In this document: in pieces, positions 35,173 to 43,970 of the stretch
How positions within the stretch are numbered: position 1 is the stretch's first letter
Layout: every line of letters starts with the position of its first letter
DNA from: Nocardia exalbida NBRC 100660
GTDB lineage: Bacteria; Actinomycetota; Actinomycetes; Mycobacteriales; Mycobacteriaceae
Length of the DNA stretch: 64,000 nucleotides
Direction of reading: 5' to 3'
NCBI RefSeq assembly: GCF_000308575.1
Contig: NZ_BAFZ01000089.1
Location: 124,001 to 188,000 of the forward strand
Translations under genes and position numbers: made by a program
Notes under the pieces: model-generated
Database searches by the model: none
Seen by the model: the letters and a program-made list of their open reading frames with translations, nothing else
What the model was told of the DNA's origin: nothing

Positions 35173-35555
35173 GCGGTCGGTATCGCGGCGTTGGCGGTCA
35201 CCCACAGGCGGAATCAGTGGAGTTCGACACACCGCCCGGCCGGGCCCGGTCCGGCGATCCGGCAAGACGAGCGATCGGCCGCGACGGCATCTCACCGCGC
35301 TACAGAACGGTCATCTACCCTGCGAATTCCAATCGCCAACTGCGCCAAGCGCGCTCGCCGTTTAGGGTGGAAACCCATGAGGCGTCCGTCACAGCGCACC
35401 CGTCCCGCGGGGAGCCGGGAACGTGCGTGTGACGTCCCGGCGACCCGACCGGCCGGCCCGCGCACGACGGCGCCCACCCCCGGCGACGCCGTCCCCGGTC
35501 ATCCCGCGCGCACTCGTGTGCTGCCGTCGCAGAGGGGCAGCTAGGCTTGACGATC
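35173..35555. other. Stretch upstream of prfB
   Basis: 383 bases without a supported gene. The lower-GC patch around 35300-35345 is a likely promoter region for prfB; no clear hexamers were fixed. The closing bases hold AGAGGGG, about ten bases before a TTG at 35547. Confidence 0.45.
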
Positions 35556-36671
35556 GTGCATCCTGACGTTTCCGCTGATCTCGCCGAACTCGACGCCACC
35601 CTGAAGACGGTCGAATCGGTCCTCGACATCGACGAGCTGCGCCGTCGTATCGACGAGCTCGAGCATCAGGCCGCCGACCCCGACCTGTGGAACGACCAGG
35701 ACCACGCCCAGCAGGTCACCAGTGAGCTGTCGCACGCCCAGGGTGAACTGCGCCGGGTGGAGGAGCTGCGTCAGCGGCTCGACGATCTGCCGGTGCTCTA
35801 CGAACTGGCCGAGGAGGAAGAGGGCGAGGCCAGGACCAGCGCGCTCGCCGAAGCCGACGCCGAGCGGGTCGCGCTGCACAGCGACGTCGAGGCGATGGAG
35901 GTCCGCACGCTGCTGTCGGGCGAGTACGACAAGCGCGACGCGCTGGTGAACATCCGCTCCGGCGCCGGTGGCGTGGACGCCGCCGACTGGGCCGAGATGC
36001 TGATGCGCATGTACATCCGCTGGGCCGACCGGCACAAGTACGGGGTCGAGGTCTACGACACCTCCTATGCCGAGGAAGCGGGCATCAAGAGCGCCACCTT
36101 CGCGGTGAAGACGCCCTATGCCTACGGCACGCTGTCGGTCGAGATGGGCACCCACCGGCTGGTTCGGATCAGCCCGTTCGACAACCAGGGTCGCCGCCAG
36201 ACCTCCTTCGCCGAGGTCGAGGTGCTACCCGTGGTCGAGACCACCGACCACATCGAGGTGCCGGAGACGGAGATCCGCGTCGACGTGTACCGCTCGTCGG
36301 GCCCGGGTGGCCAGAGCGTCAACACCACCGACTCCGCGGTCCGCATCACCCACCTGCCCACCGGCATCGTGGTCACCTGCCAGAACGAGAAATCGCAGCT
36401 GCAGAACAAGATCTCGGCCATGCGCGTGCTGCAGGCCAAGCTCCTGGAGCGCAAGCGGCAGGAAGAGCGCGCCGAGATGGACGCGCTGAAGACCAACGAG
36501 GGTGCGTCCTGGGGCAATCAGATGCGCTCCTACGTGCTGCACCCCTACCAGATGGTCAAGGACCTGCGGACGAACCACGAGGTCAACAATCCGTCGGCGG
36601 TGCTCGACGGCGACATCGACGGGTTCATCGAGTCGGGTATCCGTTGGCGAATGCGAGAGCAGGCGAGCTAG
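35556..36671 (+). CDS. prfB: Peptide chain release factor 2
   Basis: 371 residues from a GTG at 35556; the TTG at 35547 has a better-placed ribosome site but adds three non-conserved residues. RF2 marks: tripeptide anticodon SPF in RLVRISPFDNQGRRQTSFA, the catalytic GGQ in SSGPGGQSVNTTDSAVR, and the IRSGAGGVDAADWAEMLMRMYIRW domain. It ends translation at UAA and UGA. The frame is continuous, so the +1 programmed frameshift of many bacterial prfB genes is absent, as expected in actinobacteria. First of a plus-strand group with mscS, ftsE and ftsX. Confidence 0.97.
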   Translation: MHPDVSADLAELDATLKTVESVLDIDELRRRIDELEHQAADPDLWNDQDHAQQVTSELSHAQGELRRVEELRQRLDDLPVLYELAEEEEGEARTSALAEADAERVALHSDVEAMEVRTLLSGEYDKRDALVNIRSGAGGVDAADWAEMLMRMYIRWADRHKYGVEVYDTSYAEEAGIKSATFAVKTPYAYGTLSVEMGTHRLVRISPFDNQGRRQTSFAEVEVLPVVETTDHIEVPETEIRVDVYRSSGPGGQSVNTTDSAVRITHLPTGIVVTCQNEKSQLQNKISAMRVLQAKLLERKRQEERAEMDALKTNEGASWGNQMRSYVLHPYQMVKDLRTNHEVNNPSAVLDGDIDGFIESGIRWRMREQAS

Positions 36672-37532
36672 ATGAATGTCGCGGGCATCCAGGCGATCGC
36701 TTCCACCGGTTTCACCACGTGGCTACGCGGCGCGGGCCTGGAGATCGTGCTGCTCATCCTCGGTGCCATCCTGTTCAGCCGGTTCGCCACCTACCTGAGG
36801 GACCGGGTCACCCGCCGGATCGACGCCGGATTCCACAGCAGCGACGCCCTGGTGCGCACCGAGGCGGCCAAGCATCGGCACGCGCTGGCCCAGGTGATCA
36901 CCTGGGTGGTGCTGACCATCGTCTACGTGCTGATCACCATGGAGGTGCTGCGGCGGCTCGGCTTCGCCGTCACCGGATTGGTCGCGCCCGCCGCGGTGCT
37001 CGGCGCCGCGCTCGGTTTCGGCGCGCAGCGCATCGTGCAGGACATCCTCGCCGGATTCTTCCTGATCACCGAGCGGCAGTACGGGTTCGGCGATGTGGTC
37101 CGCATCGCGGTGACTGGAGCCGCGGAGCAGGCGGAAGGTACGGTCGAGGACGTCACGCTGCGGATCACCACGTTGCGCAACGCCGACGGTGAAGTGATCA
37201 CGGTGCCCAACGGCCAGATCGTGAAGGTCACGAACCTGTCGAAGGACTGGGCACGCGCCGCGATCGACGTGCCGGTGGCCGCCAGCGCTGACATCACCAG
37301 GGTCAACGAGATCCTGCACGAGGTCGGTACAAAGGCGTACGAAGACGCTCGTCTGCAGCCGTTGCTGCTCGACGAGCCCACCGTCATGGGTGTGGAAGAC
37401 CTCACCGTCGACCAGATGAACATCCGAATGGTTGCCCGGACGTTGCCGGGCAAACAGTTCGAAGTCGGACGCGAGCTGCGAGTGCGAGTCGCCGCGGCGC
37501 TGCGCCGGGAGGGAATCAGTGAGACCACGTAG
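36672..37532 (+). CDS. MscS-type mechanosensitive channel
   Basis: 286 residues; the ATG follows the prfB stop without a gap. Three membrane helices: LEIVLLILGAILFSRFATYL, VITWVVLTIVYVLITMEVL and the pore helix VAPAAVLGAALGFGAQRIVQDILAGFFLI, rich in Ala/Gly as in MscS. Then the beta domain (VVRIAVTG, GTVEDVTLRITTLRNADGEVITVPNG) and the C-terminal alpha/beta part. Opens under membrane tension. In M. tuberculosis an equivalent membrane protein lies between prfB and ftsE, as recalled. Confidence 0.93.
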   Translation: MNVAGIQAIASTGFTTWLRGAGLEIVLLILGAILFSRFATYLRDRVTRRIDAGFHSSDALVRTEAAKHRHALAQVITWVVLTIVYVLITMEVLRRLGFAVTGLVAPAAVLGAALGFGAQRIVQDILAGFFLITERQYGFGDVVRIAVTGAAEQAEGTVEDVTLRITTLRNADGEVITVPNGQIVKVTNLSKDWARAAIDVPVAASADITRVNEILHEVGTKAYEDARLQPLLLDEPTVMGVEDLTVDQMNIRMVARTLPGKQFEVGRELRVRVAAALRREGISETT

Positions 37533-37674
37533 ATCCACGGCGATCCTGATGGCAACCTGGGTCGCCACGTTCGTGCTGTACGTCTTCGTCAAACCCGATG
37601 AAACCACCACCCCTCCGGCCACCCTGGTCAACGCTGTTCCGGCAGCGGTGATCACGGAACCGCCGGGCCGCTGA
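37519..37674 (+). CDS. 51-residue membrane peptide between mscS and ftsE
   Basis: GTG at 37519 with GGGAGGGA just ahead; overlaps the end of the channel gene by 14 bases in another frame. The peptide has a basic start (RPRRST), a membrane helix ILMATWVATFVLYVFV and a Pro/Thr-rich tail (PDETTTPPATLVNAVPAAV) on the outside. The position matches a small proline-rich membrane protein recalled between the channel gene and ftsE in mycobacteria. Confidence 0.65.
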   Translation: MRPRRSTAILMATWVATFVLYVFVKPDETTTPPATLVNAVPAAVITEPPGR

Positions 37675-37744
37675 GCCGAGCGCGACGGTCCGCCGCCACG
37701 CTGTCCCCCATGGTTGACGACGCAGGCCGCGACCGGTTGCTGGT

Positions 37745-37759
37745 TACACTGGCTCCCCG
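37745..37759 (+). promoter_or_regulatory. Leaderless promoter of ftsE
   Basis: TACACT at 37745-37750 is a good -10 box ending nine bases before the GTG of ftsE at 37759. Transcription would begin at or within a base or two of the start codon, giving a leaderless mRNA. No ribosome site precedes the GTG. A clear -35 is not visible. Confidence 0.5.
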
Positions 37760-38448
37760 TGATCACCATGCGGAACGTGACCAAGTCGTACAAGACCTCG
37801 ACGCGACCCGCGCTGGACGACATCACCGTCGATGTGGGCAAGGGCGAGTTCGTCTTCATCATCGGACCGTCCGGCTCGGGCAAATCGACCTTCATGCGAT
37901 TGCTGCTGAAGGAGGAGGCGCCGACGGCGGGCGAGATCAGAGTCGCCGATTTCCGGGTCGACCGGTTACCCGGCCGCAAGGTGCCCAAGCTGCGCCAGCG
38001 CATCGGGTGCGTGTTCCAGGACTTCCGGCTGCTGCAGCAGAAGACGGTGTACCAGAACGTCGCGTTCGCGCTGGAGGTGATCGGCAAGCGGCGCCAGTTC
38101 ATCGACCGCACCGTTCCCGAGGTGCTCGACATGGTGGGGCTCGGCGGCAAGGCCGACCGGCTGCCGACCGAGCTTTCCGGTGGTGAACAGCAGCGCGTCG
38201 CGATCGCGCGGGCGTTCGTGAACCGGCCGCTGGTCCTGCTGGCCGACGAACCGACCGGCAATCTCGATCCCGACACCAGCGCCGACATCATGATGCTGCT
38301 GGAGCGGATCAACCGCGTCGGCACCACGGTGGTGATGGCCACCCACGACAACCACATCGTCGACGCGATGCGCAGGCGGGTGGTGGAACTCGACCACGGC
38401 CGCCTGGTGCGTGACGAGGCCACGGGCGTGTACGGGGTGGGCCGGTAA
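37759..38448 (+). CDS. ftsE: Cell-division ATP-binding protein FtsE
   Basis: 229 residues from the GTG at 37759. ABC ATPase: Walker A GPSGSGKST near 36-44, Q-loop VFQDFRLLQQKTVYQNVAFAL, signature LSGGEQQRVAIARAF, Walker B LVLLADEPTGNLDP and the switch His in ATHDNHIVD. Drives FtsX conformational change that activates peptidoglycan hydrolases at the division septum. Ends TAATG, sharing bases with the ftsX start. Confidence 0.97.
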   Translation: MITMRNVTKSYKTSTRPALDDITVDVGKGEFVFIIGPSGSGKSTFMRLLLKEEAPTAGEIRVADFRVDRLPGRKVPKLRQRIGCVFQDFRLLQQKTVYQNVAFALEVIGKRRQFIDRTVPEVLDMVGLGGKADRLPTELSGGEQQRVAIARAFVNRPLVLLADEPTGNLDPDTSADIMMLLERINRVGTTVVMATHDNHIVDAMRRRVVELDHGRLVRDEATGVYGVGR

Positions 38449-39353
38449 TGCGCGCGAGCTTCCTGTTCGGCGAGGTCTTCGCGGGCCTGCGCCGCAACGT
38501 CACGATGACCATCGCGATGATCCTGACCACGGCGGTCTCGCTCACCATGCTCGGCGGCGGTCTGCTCGCGGTGCGCATCGCGGACAAGACCGAGCAGTAC
38601 TTCCTGGACCGGCTGGAGGTGCGGCTGTACCTCACCGAGGACGTCTCGGCCAACGACCCGGACTGCTCGCAGGACCCGTGCCGGTCGCTCATGGCGGACC
38701 TGAAGGCCACCGGCGGCGTGGAGTCGGTCCAGTTCCTCAATCGCGAGGAGGCCGTCCGCGAGGCCAAGGAGAAGACCTTCAAGGACCAGCCCGAGCTGGC
38801 CAAATACGTCAGCGAGACGCCGCTGCCCGCGTCGCTGCGGGTGAAGATGGAGGACGCGGAGCTCTACCCCACGATCTACGAGAAGTTCTACGATCGCCCC
38901 GGCGTCGGCATGGTGCGCAACGACAAGGACATCGTGGACCGGCTGGTCAGCCTGTTCGACGGGTTGCGCAACGCGGCCTTCGGTCTGGCCGTGCTGCAAG
39001 CGCTTGCCGCGGTGATGCTGATCGCCAACATGGTGCAGATCGCCGCGTTCACCCGGCGCACCGAGGTCGGCATCATGCGGTTGGTCGGCGCGACCCGCTG
39101 GTACACCCAGTTGCCGTTCCTGCTCGAGGCCATGGTCGCCGCGCTGGCCGGCTCGGTGCTCGCGGTGCTCGGTCTGCTCATCGCCCGCCCGCTGGTGATC
39201 GACAGCGCCCTCGGCGACCTGTTCGCCAGCAAGGTCTTCCCCCGCATCACCGGCGACGACATCGCGATGACCGCGCTGGTCATCGCCCCGGTCGGCATCG
39301 TCTTCGCGGCGATCACGGCCTACGCGACGCTGCGCTACTACGTGCGCGAGTGA
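38448..39353 (+). CDS. ftsX: Cell-division protein FtsX
   Basis: 301 residues; the ATG at 38448 overlaps the ftsE stop. N-terminal cytoplasmic and first helix (MTIAMILTTAVSLTMLGGGLLAV), an extracellular domain (about 50-165, with two Cys in PDCSQDPCRS that fit the mycobacterial disulfide), then three helices near the C-terminus (AVLQALAAVMLIANMVQIAAF, LLEAMVAALAGSVLAVLGLLIA, ALVIAPVGIVFAAITAYATLRYY). The outer domain contacts a RipC-type hydrolase in mycobacteria. Followed by a hairpin and not by smpB. Confidence 0.96.
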   Translation: MRASFLFGEVFAGLRRNVTMTIAMILTTAVSLTMLGGGLLAVRIADKTEQYFLDRLEVRLYLTEDVSANDPDCSQDPCRSLMADLKATGGVESVQFLNREEAVREAKEKTFKDQPELAKYVSETPLPASLRVKMEDAELYPTIYEKFYDRPGVGMVRNDKDIVDRLVSLFDGLRNAAFGLAVLQALAAVMLIANMVQIAAFTRRTEVGIMRLVGATRWYTQLPFLLEAMVAALAGSVLAVLGLLIARPLVIDSALGDLFASKVFPRITGDDIAMTALVIAPVGIVFAAITAYATLRYYVRE

Positions 39354-39359
39354 GCGCCG

Positions 39360-39387
39360 GAGCCGGTGGCCGCCGCGCCACCGGCTC
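39360..39387. terminator. Hairpin after ftsX
   Basis: GAGCCGGTGG (39360-39369) pairs with CCACCGGCTC (39378-39387) around an 8-base loop; no T-run. Lies between convergent ftsX and the Uma2 gene. Confidence 0.55.
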
Positions 39388-39417
39388 GTCCGGGCCGGGC
39401 CTTCCTGTGTGCGAACC

Positions 39418-40041
39418 TCACAGCACGAGCTCGGTCAACTGATCCCAGTCGAGCTGGATCCGGATCGGCAGGTCCACGGCGAACGCGGTCTGCGGTTTCA
39501 GGAGGCGGGCGAGCCGATAGTGGCCGACGCTGTGGTCGAGACCGTAGGTCTCGATGGCGGTGACCTCGGTGTCCGACACACTGACCAGCCAGTACCACGG
39601 GATTCCGGCAGCTGCGTACTCGCCCATTTTCTCGAGCCGGTCCGTTTTGACATGACTGGGCGAGATGACCTCGACGGCGATCTTCAAATAGCGTGCGGGC
39701 ACCGGTCGCACGTCCGCCGGTACGTACTCGAACAAGGCGATGTCGGGACGCCGAATCGTCGCGCGAGGCACTTCCCAGAGCACCACTTCGAAGTCGTGGT
39801 TGGCATCCAGACATGCCAAGGGATCTTCGGCCATATTCTCCCGGGCCGCCGCTTCCAACATCGCGAGCAGCCGATGGACGGCTTTCTGGTGTGCCCGGGT
39901 CGGGGATTCGCATCGAACCGCGTCCCCGTTCACCACCTCCACCAAGCGGCAGAACTCGTCGGGAAGTTCGCGCCAGATGTCGACCGTGATCGGCTCCGGC
40001 TGCACGTTGTCCGGCCGGGCCCAGTCGAAGATCGCTGACAT
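39418..40041 (-). CDS. Uma2-family (DUF820) nuclease-fold protein
   Basis: 207 residues from the ATG at 40041. PD-(D/E)xK fold of the Uma2 group: RRPDIALFEY supplies the first Asp, LKIAVEVISPSHVKTDRLEKMGEYAAAGIPWYWLV gives the ExIS...K pattern and the conserved GIPWYW strand. Uma2 proteins are common in cyanobacteria and actinomycetes, often in many copies; biological role unclear. It is convergent with ftsX. The upstream frame remains open but without family-like residues. Confidence 0.88.
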   Translation of the reverse strand: MSAIFDWARPDNVQPEPITVDIWRELPDEFCRLVEVVNGDAVRCESPTRAHQKAVHRLLAMLEAAARENMAEDPLACLDANHDFEVVLWEVPRATIRRPDIALFEYVPADVRPVPARYLKIAVEVISPSHVKTDRLEKMGEYAAAGIPWYWLVSVSDTEVTAIETYGLDHSVGHYRLARLLKPQTAFAVDLPIRIQLDWDQLTELVL

Positions 40042-40456
40042 GCGTCGGATTGTAATCACGGCAGCACCGTCGGCCGCCCGCGCCGACCACATCACCCACG
40101 CCACCACCAGCATGTTCGCCACCACGGTCAGCACCGCCGTCATGCGTGCTGCGGGCTCCCGCGCCGGTCGGTCCCGACAGCTCCCACACCGTCGTCGCGA
40201 GGCGGACGGGCATCCGAGTTCCGGTAACGAAACAGGATCGATCATCACTTTCGCCTTGGAACCGGGCGAATCGGCGGCGGCCGCCTCGACTCTTCGGCCC
40301 GGCAGCTTCTCCTGCAGGCCGGAAAGTGCAGCTCATCGCCCTTGCAGGCGTGGTGCCGCGCGTGGTGCAGACGGCGTCCGATCGCCGACTGCCCAGCTTT
40401 GGGCACTTGTCCAGCAAGGCCCGGATTCCGCGCGTATGCTGCATCTCGACGCCGTT

Positions 40457-40472
40457 CTTACTCAGCAGTAAG
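40457..40472. promoter_or_regulatory. fadE operator, copy 1
   Basis: CTTACT-CAGC-AGTAAG, perfect 6-bp arms. Overlaps a TAAGAT -10-like hexamer at 40469-40474. A 22-base block (40457-40478) is repeated 21 bases on with three changes. Confidence 0.75.
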
Positions 40473-40477
40473 ATAGC

Positions 40478-40493
40478 CTTACTCTGGAGTAAG
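40478..40493. promoter_or_regulatory. fadE operator, copy 2
   Basis: CTTACT-CTGG-AGTAAG, spaced exactly 21 bases (two helical turns) from copy 1, followed by a second TAAGAT at 40490-40495. Probable transcription start near 40502, about 40 bases before the gene. Confidence 0.75.
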
Positions 40494-40540
40494 ATAGCCG
40501 GAGACAGACCGCACCAAACCGTCCGAGAAAACAGGTGATG

Positions 40541-41929
40541 ATGAGCACTCGAGACAGCGCAACGAAGCGACGTCCAGACACGTCCGCGGTCGGCCTGACC
40601 CATCCCAAGCGGGATTGGATGGGCGCGGCGATGCGGGTCATGACGACTCTCACCGGGTCGGAACTCGCCGAGAAATACAACCTGCGCAAGCCGATCGAGC
40701 GCGTCACCTATGAGGGCACCAAGACCGGCTTCCGCACGCTCGGCGCGGCTACCCGCGCGTTCGCCAGGGTGGCGGGCAGCGGCGCGCCGAAGCGCCTGGC
40801 CACCAACGAGGCGAAGAACAAGGACTTCTTCGACCTGACGCCGTCGGACGAACAGCAGATGATCGTCGAGACGGTGCGGGAGTTCGCCGCCGAGATCCTG
40901 CGTCCGGCCGCCTACGAGGCCGACAATGCCGCCAAGGCGCCCCGCGACCTGCTCGAGCGCGCCGCCGAACTCGGCATCACCCTGATCAACGTGCCCGAAG
41001 AACTCGAGGGTGCGGCCTCCGAGCGCGGTGCGGTGACCAACTCGCTGGTCGCCGAGGCGCTCGCGCACGGCGACATGGGTCTGGCCCTGCCCATCCTGGC
41101 GCCCAGCGGCGTCGCGGTCGCGCTCTCGCAGTGGGGCAGCGACGCGCAGCAGAAGACCTACCTGCCGTCCTTCACCGGTGAGAACGTGCCGCAGGCCTCC
41201 GTGGTGATCAGCGAGCCGCGCGCCCTGTTCGATCCGTTCGCCCTGGACACCAAGGCGGTGCGCTCGCCGAGCGGCTACCGCATCTCGGGCGTGAAGAGCC
41301 TGGTGCCCGCCGCGGCCGATGCCGAGCTGTTCCTCGTCGCCGCGGAGCTGGACGGCCGTCCCGCGCTGTTCATCGTCGAGTCGGACGCGCCGGGCCTGGT
41401 GGTGGAGGCCGACCCGAGCATGGGTCTGCGCGCCGCGGGCCTGGGCCGCCTGATCCTGGACAACGTCGCGGTCGGCACCGACGCCATCCTGGGCGATGGT
41501 GACGCCGCGACCCGCGCCGAGGAGTACGCCGACGCCGTGCGCCTGGCCCGCCTCGGCTGGGCTTCGCTCGCCGCGGGCACCGGTAAGGCCGTGCTCGACT
41601 ACGTGATCCCGTATGTGAACGAGCGCGAAGCGTTCGGCGAACCGATCTCGCACCGTCAGGCGGTCGCGTTCATGGTCGCCAACATCGCCATCGAACTCGA
41701 CGGCCTGCGGCTGGTGACGCTGCGCGGCGCGTCCCGCGCGGAGCAGGGCCTGTCCTTCGGCCGCGAGGCGGCGCTGGCCCGCAAGCTCGCCACCGACAAG
41801 GGCATGCAGATCGGCCTCGACGGCGTGCAGCTGCTCGGCGGTCACGGCTTCACCAAGGAACACCCGGTCGAGCGCTGGTACCGCGACCTGCGGGCCATCG
41901 GCATCGCCGAAGGTGTCGTGCTCATCTAA
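40541..41929 (+). CDS. fadE24: Acyl-CoA dehydrogenase (FadE24-like)
   Basis: 462 residues from the ATG at 40541; GTG at 40535 and ATG at 40538 are in frame, but AGG spacing favours 40541. A basic N-terminal extension of about 90 residues precedes the standard fold: QMIVETVREFAAEILRPAAYEAD, ISEPRALFDPFALDTKAVR (flavin/substrate loop) and the late helix GMQIGLDGVQLLGGHGFTKEHPVERWYRDLRAIGIAEGV. Length and pairing agree with M. tuberculosis FadE24 (Rv3139), which lies before fadE23; beta-oxidation or a related acyl oxidation is inferred. Controlled by the twin operator. Confidence 0.85.
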   Translation: MSTRDSATKRRPDTSAVGLTHPKRDWMGAAMRVMTTLTGSELAEKYNLRKPIERVTYEGTKTGFRTLGAATRAFARVAGSGAPKRLATNEAKNKDFFDLTPSDEQQMIVETVREFAAEILRPAAYEADNAAKAPRDLLERAAELGITLINVPEELEGAASERGAVTNSLVAEALAHGDMGLALPILAPSGVAVALSQWGSDAQQKTYLPSFTGENVPQASVVISEPRALFDPFALDTKAVRSPSGYRISGVKSLVPAAADAELFLVAAELDGRPALFIVESDAPGLVVEADPSMGLRAAGLGRLILDNVAVGTDAILGDGDAATRAEEYADAVRLARLGWASLAAGTGKAVLDYVIPYVNEREAFGEPISHRQAVAFMVANIAIELDGLRLVTLRGASRAEQGLSFGREAALARKLATDKGMQIGLDGVQLLGGHGFTKEHPVERWYRDLRAIGIAEGVVLI

Positions 41930-41963
41930 CCGGCCCGTTCCGTTTTCCAGGAGACCTCACCCC

Positions 41964-43193
41964 ATGATCAATCTCGAACTCCCCAAGAAGCTGCGGGCCA
42001 GCGCGAACCAGGCGCACCAGGTCGCGCAGGAGATCTTCCGCCCGATCTCGCGCAAGTACGACCTCGCCGAGCACGACTACCCGGTCGAGCTGGACACCAT
42101 GGCCGCCATGGTCGAGGGTCTGGCCGACTCCGGCACCCAGAAGATCGGCGGCGCCGCCGGTGGCCGGTCCGACGACAGCGACACCGACCGTCACGCCACC
42201 GAGCTGCTCGGCAACACCAACGGCGGCAACATGTCCGCGCTGCTGAACGCGCTGGAGACCTCCTGGGGCGACGTCGGCCTCATGCTGTCGATCCCCTACC
42301 AGGGCCTGGGCAACGCGGCCATCGCCGCCGTGGCCACCGATGAGCAGTTGAAGCGCTTCGGCAAGGTGTGGGCCTCGATGGCGATCACCGAGCCGTCGTT
42401 CGGCTCCGACTCCGCCGCCGTGTCCACCACCGCCGTGCTCGACGGTGACGAGTGGGTGCTCAACGGCGAGAAGATCTTCGTCACCGCGGGCCAGCGTTCG
42501 ACCCACATCGTGGTGTGGGCGACGGTGGACAAGAGCCTCGGACGCGCGGCGATCAAGTCGTTCGTCGTGCCGCGCGACGCTCCCGGCCTCTCGGTGGCCC
42601 GGCTCGAGCACAAGCTCGGCATCAAGGCCTCCGACACCGCCGTGCTGCTGTTGCAGGACTGCCGGATTCCGAAGGACAACATCCTCGGCAGCCCGGAAGT
42701 CAACGTGGAGAAGGGTTTTGCCGGGGTCATGCAGACCTTCGACAACACCCGCCCGCTCGTCGCCGCGATGGCGATCGGCGTCGCCCGCGCCGCGCTCGAA
42801 GAGCTGCGCTCCATCCTGACCGGCGCCGGTGTGGAAATCTCCTACGACACCCCCGCCAACAACCAGCACGCCGCCGCCGCCGAATTCCTGCGGATGGAAG
42901 CCGATTACGAGGCCGCCTACCTGCTCGCCCTGCGTGCCGCGTGGATGGCCGACAACAAGAAGCCCAACTCGCTCGAGGCGTCCATGTCCAAGGCGAAGGC
43001 GGGCCGCACCGGCACCGACGTCACCTTGAAGGCCGTCGAACTGGCCGGGGCCATCGGCTACTCCCAGCGCACCCTGCTGGAGAAGTGGGGCCGTGACTCG
43101 AAGATCCTCGACATCTTCGAAGGCACCCAGCAGATCCAGCAGCTCATCGTCGCCCGCCGCATCCTCGGCAAGACCAGCGCCGAGCTGAAGTGA
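41964..43193 (+). CDS. fadE23: Acyl-CoA dehydrogenase (FadE23-like)
   Basis: 409 residues from the ATG at 41964 after AGGAGACC. Full acyl-CoA dehydrogenase: helical N-terminus, MAITEPSFGSDSAAVSTTAVLDGDEWVLNGEKIFVTAGQRSTHIVVWA (flavin region as successive motifs), and C-terminal LLEKWGRDSKILDIFEGTQQIQQLIVARRIL. The catalytic base position and substrate chain length were not resolved. It follows the FadE24-like gene by 34 bases; the two may form a heteromeric enzyme, as known for other paired mycobacterial FadEs. A strong terminator follows. Confidence 0.88.
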   Translation: MINLELPKKLRASANQAHQVAQEIFRPISRKYDLAEHDYPVELDTMAAMVEGLADSGTQKIGGAAGGRSDDSDTDRHATELLGNTNGGNMSALLNALETSWGDVGLMLSIPYQGLGNAAIAAVATDEQLKRFGKVWASMAITEPSFGSDSAAVSTTAVLDGDEWVLNGEKIFVTAGQRSTHIVVWATVDKSLGRAAIKSFVVPRDAPGLSVARLEHKLGIKASDTAVLLLQDCRIPKDNILGSPEVNVEKGFAGVMQTFDNTRPLVAAMAIGVARAALEELRSILTGAGVEISYDTPANNQHAAAAEFLRMEADYEAAYLLALRAAWMADNKKPNSLEASMSKAKAGRTGTDVTLKAVELAGAIGYSQRTLLEKWGRDSKILDIFEGTQQIQQLIVARRILGKTSAELK

Positions 43194-43219
43194 TACCGGC
43201 TTAGACGATCCGGGTAGCG

Positions 43220-43256
43220 AAATCCGGTGCGAGCTTCTCGGACTCGCACCGGATTT
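43220..43256 (+). terminator. Terminator of the fadE operon
   Basis: AAATCCGGTGCGAG (43220-43233) pairs perfectly with 43243-43256 around a 9-base loop, followed by TTCCGTTTCC. Confidence 0.8.
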
Positions 43257-43361
43257 TCCGTTTCCATGCCATCGGGCAAAACGAATGACGTGTCCACCGA
43301 ACGGATTTGGTGATCAGGCGGCTATGGCTTCCGGACCGGATGTTCCGTATCCTTCGCGCAC

Positions 43362-43442
43362 ATGTGGAGCATTGTTCTCATTTCGATCGTCAGTTGTTTC
43401 GTGATCGCCGCTGGATTCGCGTGGGGGCTGCCCGGCGACTGA
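43362..43442 (+). CDS. Possible 26-residue membrane peptide
   Basis: ATG to TGA encodes MWSIVLISIVSCFVIAAGF followed by AWGLPGD, one short hydrophobic helix. No ribosome site; it sits between the fadE terminator and the DUF5994 gene. May be a real microprotein or chance. Confidence 0.25.
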   Translation: MWSIVLISIVSCFVIAAGFAWGLPGD

Positions 43443-43448
43443 GGCACT

Positions 43449-43970
43449 TCAGGATCGGGTTCGCTCGCCGTCTTGGTTGATGTCGCGATGCGGCGCCTCG
43501 GTGGAGGATTCACGGTCGGCCGCTTGTCCCGCTGCTTGCCGCATGCGTCGGTCGGCGATCCAGGGGTCGGTATCGGCGGGGATCACCAAAAGGGTCAGGC
43601 TGGTGCCGTTGCGTCCGACCAGTCGCATGGTGTCGGAGGGCTGCCCGGTCACCGGGCCGTGGATACGGATGCCGTCGTCGTCATCTATGCGGCGCTGGGC
43701 GAGGCTGATGGCGTTCCAGTCGAATCCGATGCGATCGAGTTCGCCGAGCCGGGGCCTGAGAGCGGTGATCAGGTCGTGCAGCTCCGTGGTGATATTCGAC
43801 GTCCACGGCCACCACGCACCGCCGATCCGGGCGGGAGCGCCGCCGGCGGGGCGCAGGAGGACTCGGGGCGTGCGGGTCGGGACGGAGAAGGGTTGCCGGT
43901 CGCTGTGGGAACCCCCCGCGTCAGCGCCCATATCGGCATGGTTGGTGATGGGGCGTAGCTGTTGCGTCAT
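43449..43970 (-). CDS. DUF5994 family protein
   Basis: 173 residues from the ATG at 43970. The core (TPRVLLRPAGGAPARIGGAWWPWTSNITTELHDLITALRPRLGELDRIGFDWNAISLAQRRI) and the later DTMRLVGRNGTSLTLLVIPADTDPWIADRRMRQA match the DUF5994 pattern: a GAWWP motif, an arginine-rich middle and a final LLVIPPDTD-type strand. The family is small, actinobacterial and of unknown function; often present in several copies in Nocardia and Streptomyces. Cytoplasmic, no membrane segment. The disordered tail is rich in Arg/Asp/Ser. Confidence 0.8.
   Translation of the reverse strand: MTQQLRPITNHADMGADAGGSHSDRQPFSVPTRTPRVLLRPAGGAPARIGGAWWPWTSNITTELHDLITALRPRLGELDRIGFDWNAISLAQRRIDDDDGIRIHGPVTGQPSDTMRLVGRNGTSLTLLVIPADTDPWIADRRMRQAAGQAADRESSTEAPHRDINQDGERTRS

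Larger units (their letters stand above)
40042..40540. other. Stretch between Uma2 gene and fadE genes
   Basis: 499 bases, no supported gene. Its last 90 bases contain the fadE promoter with twin operators (40457-40493) and -10 boxes. The rest shows no feature. Confidence 0.5.

Noticed and set aside
35547..36671. Programmed frameshift in prfB
   Set aside because: The frame is continuous through the usual slip region; there is no early in-frame stop.
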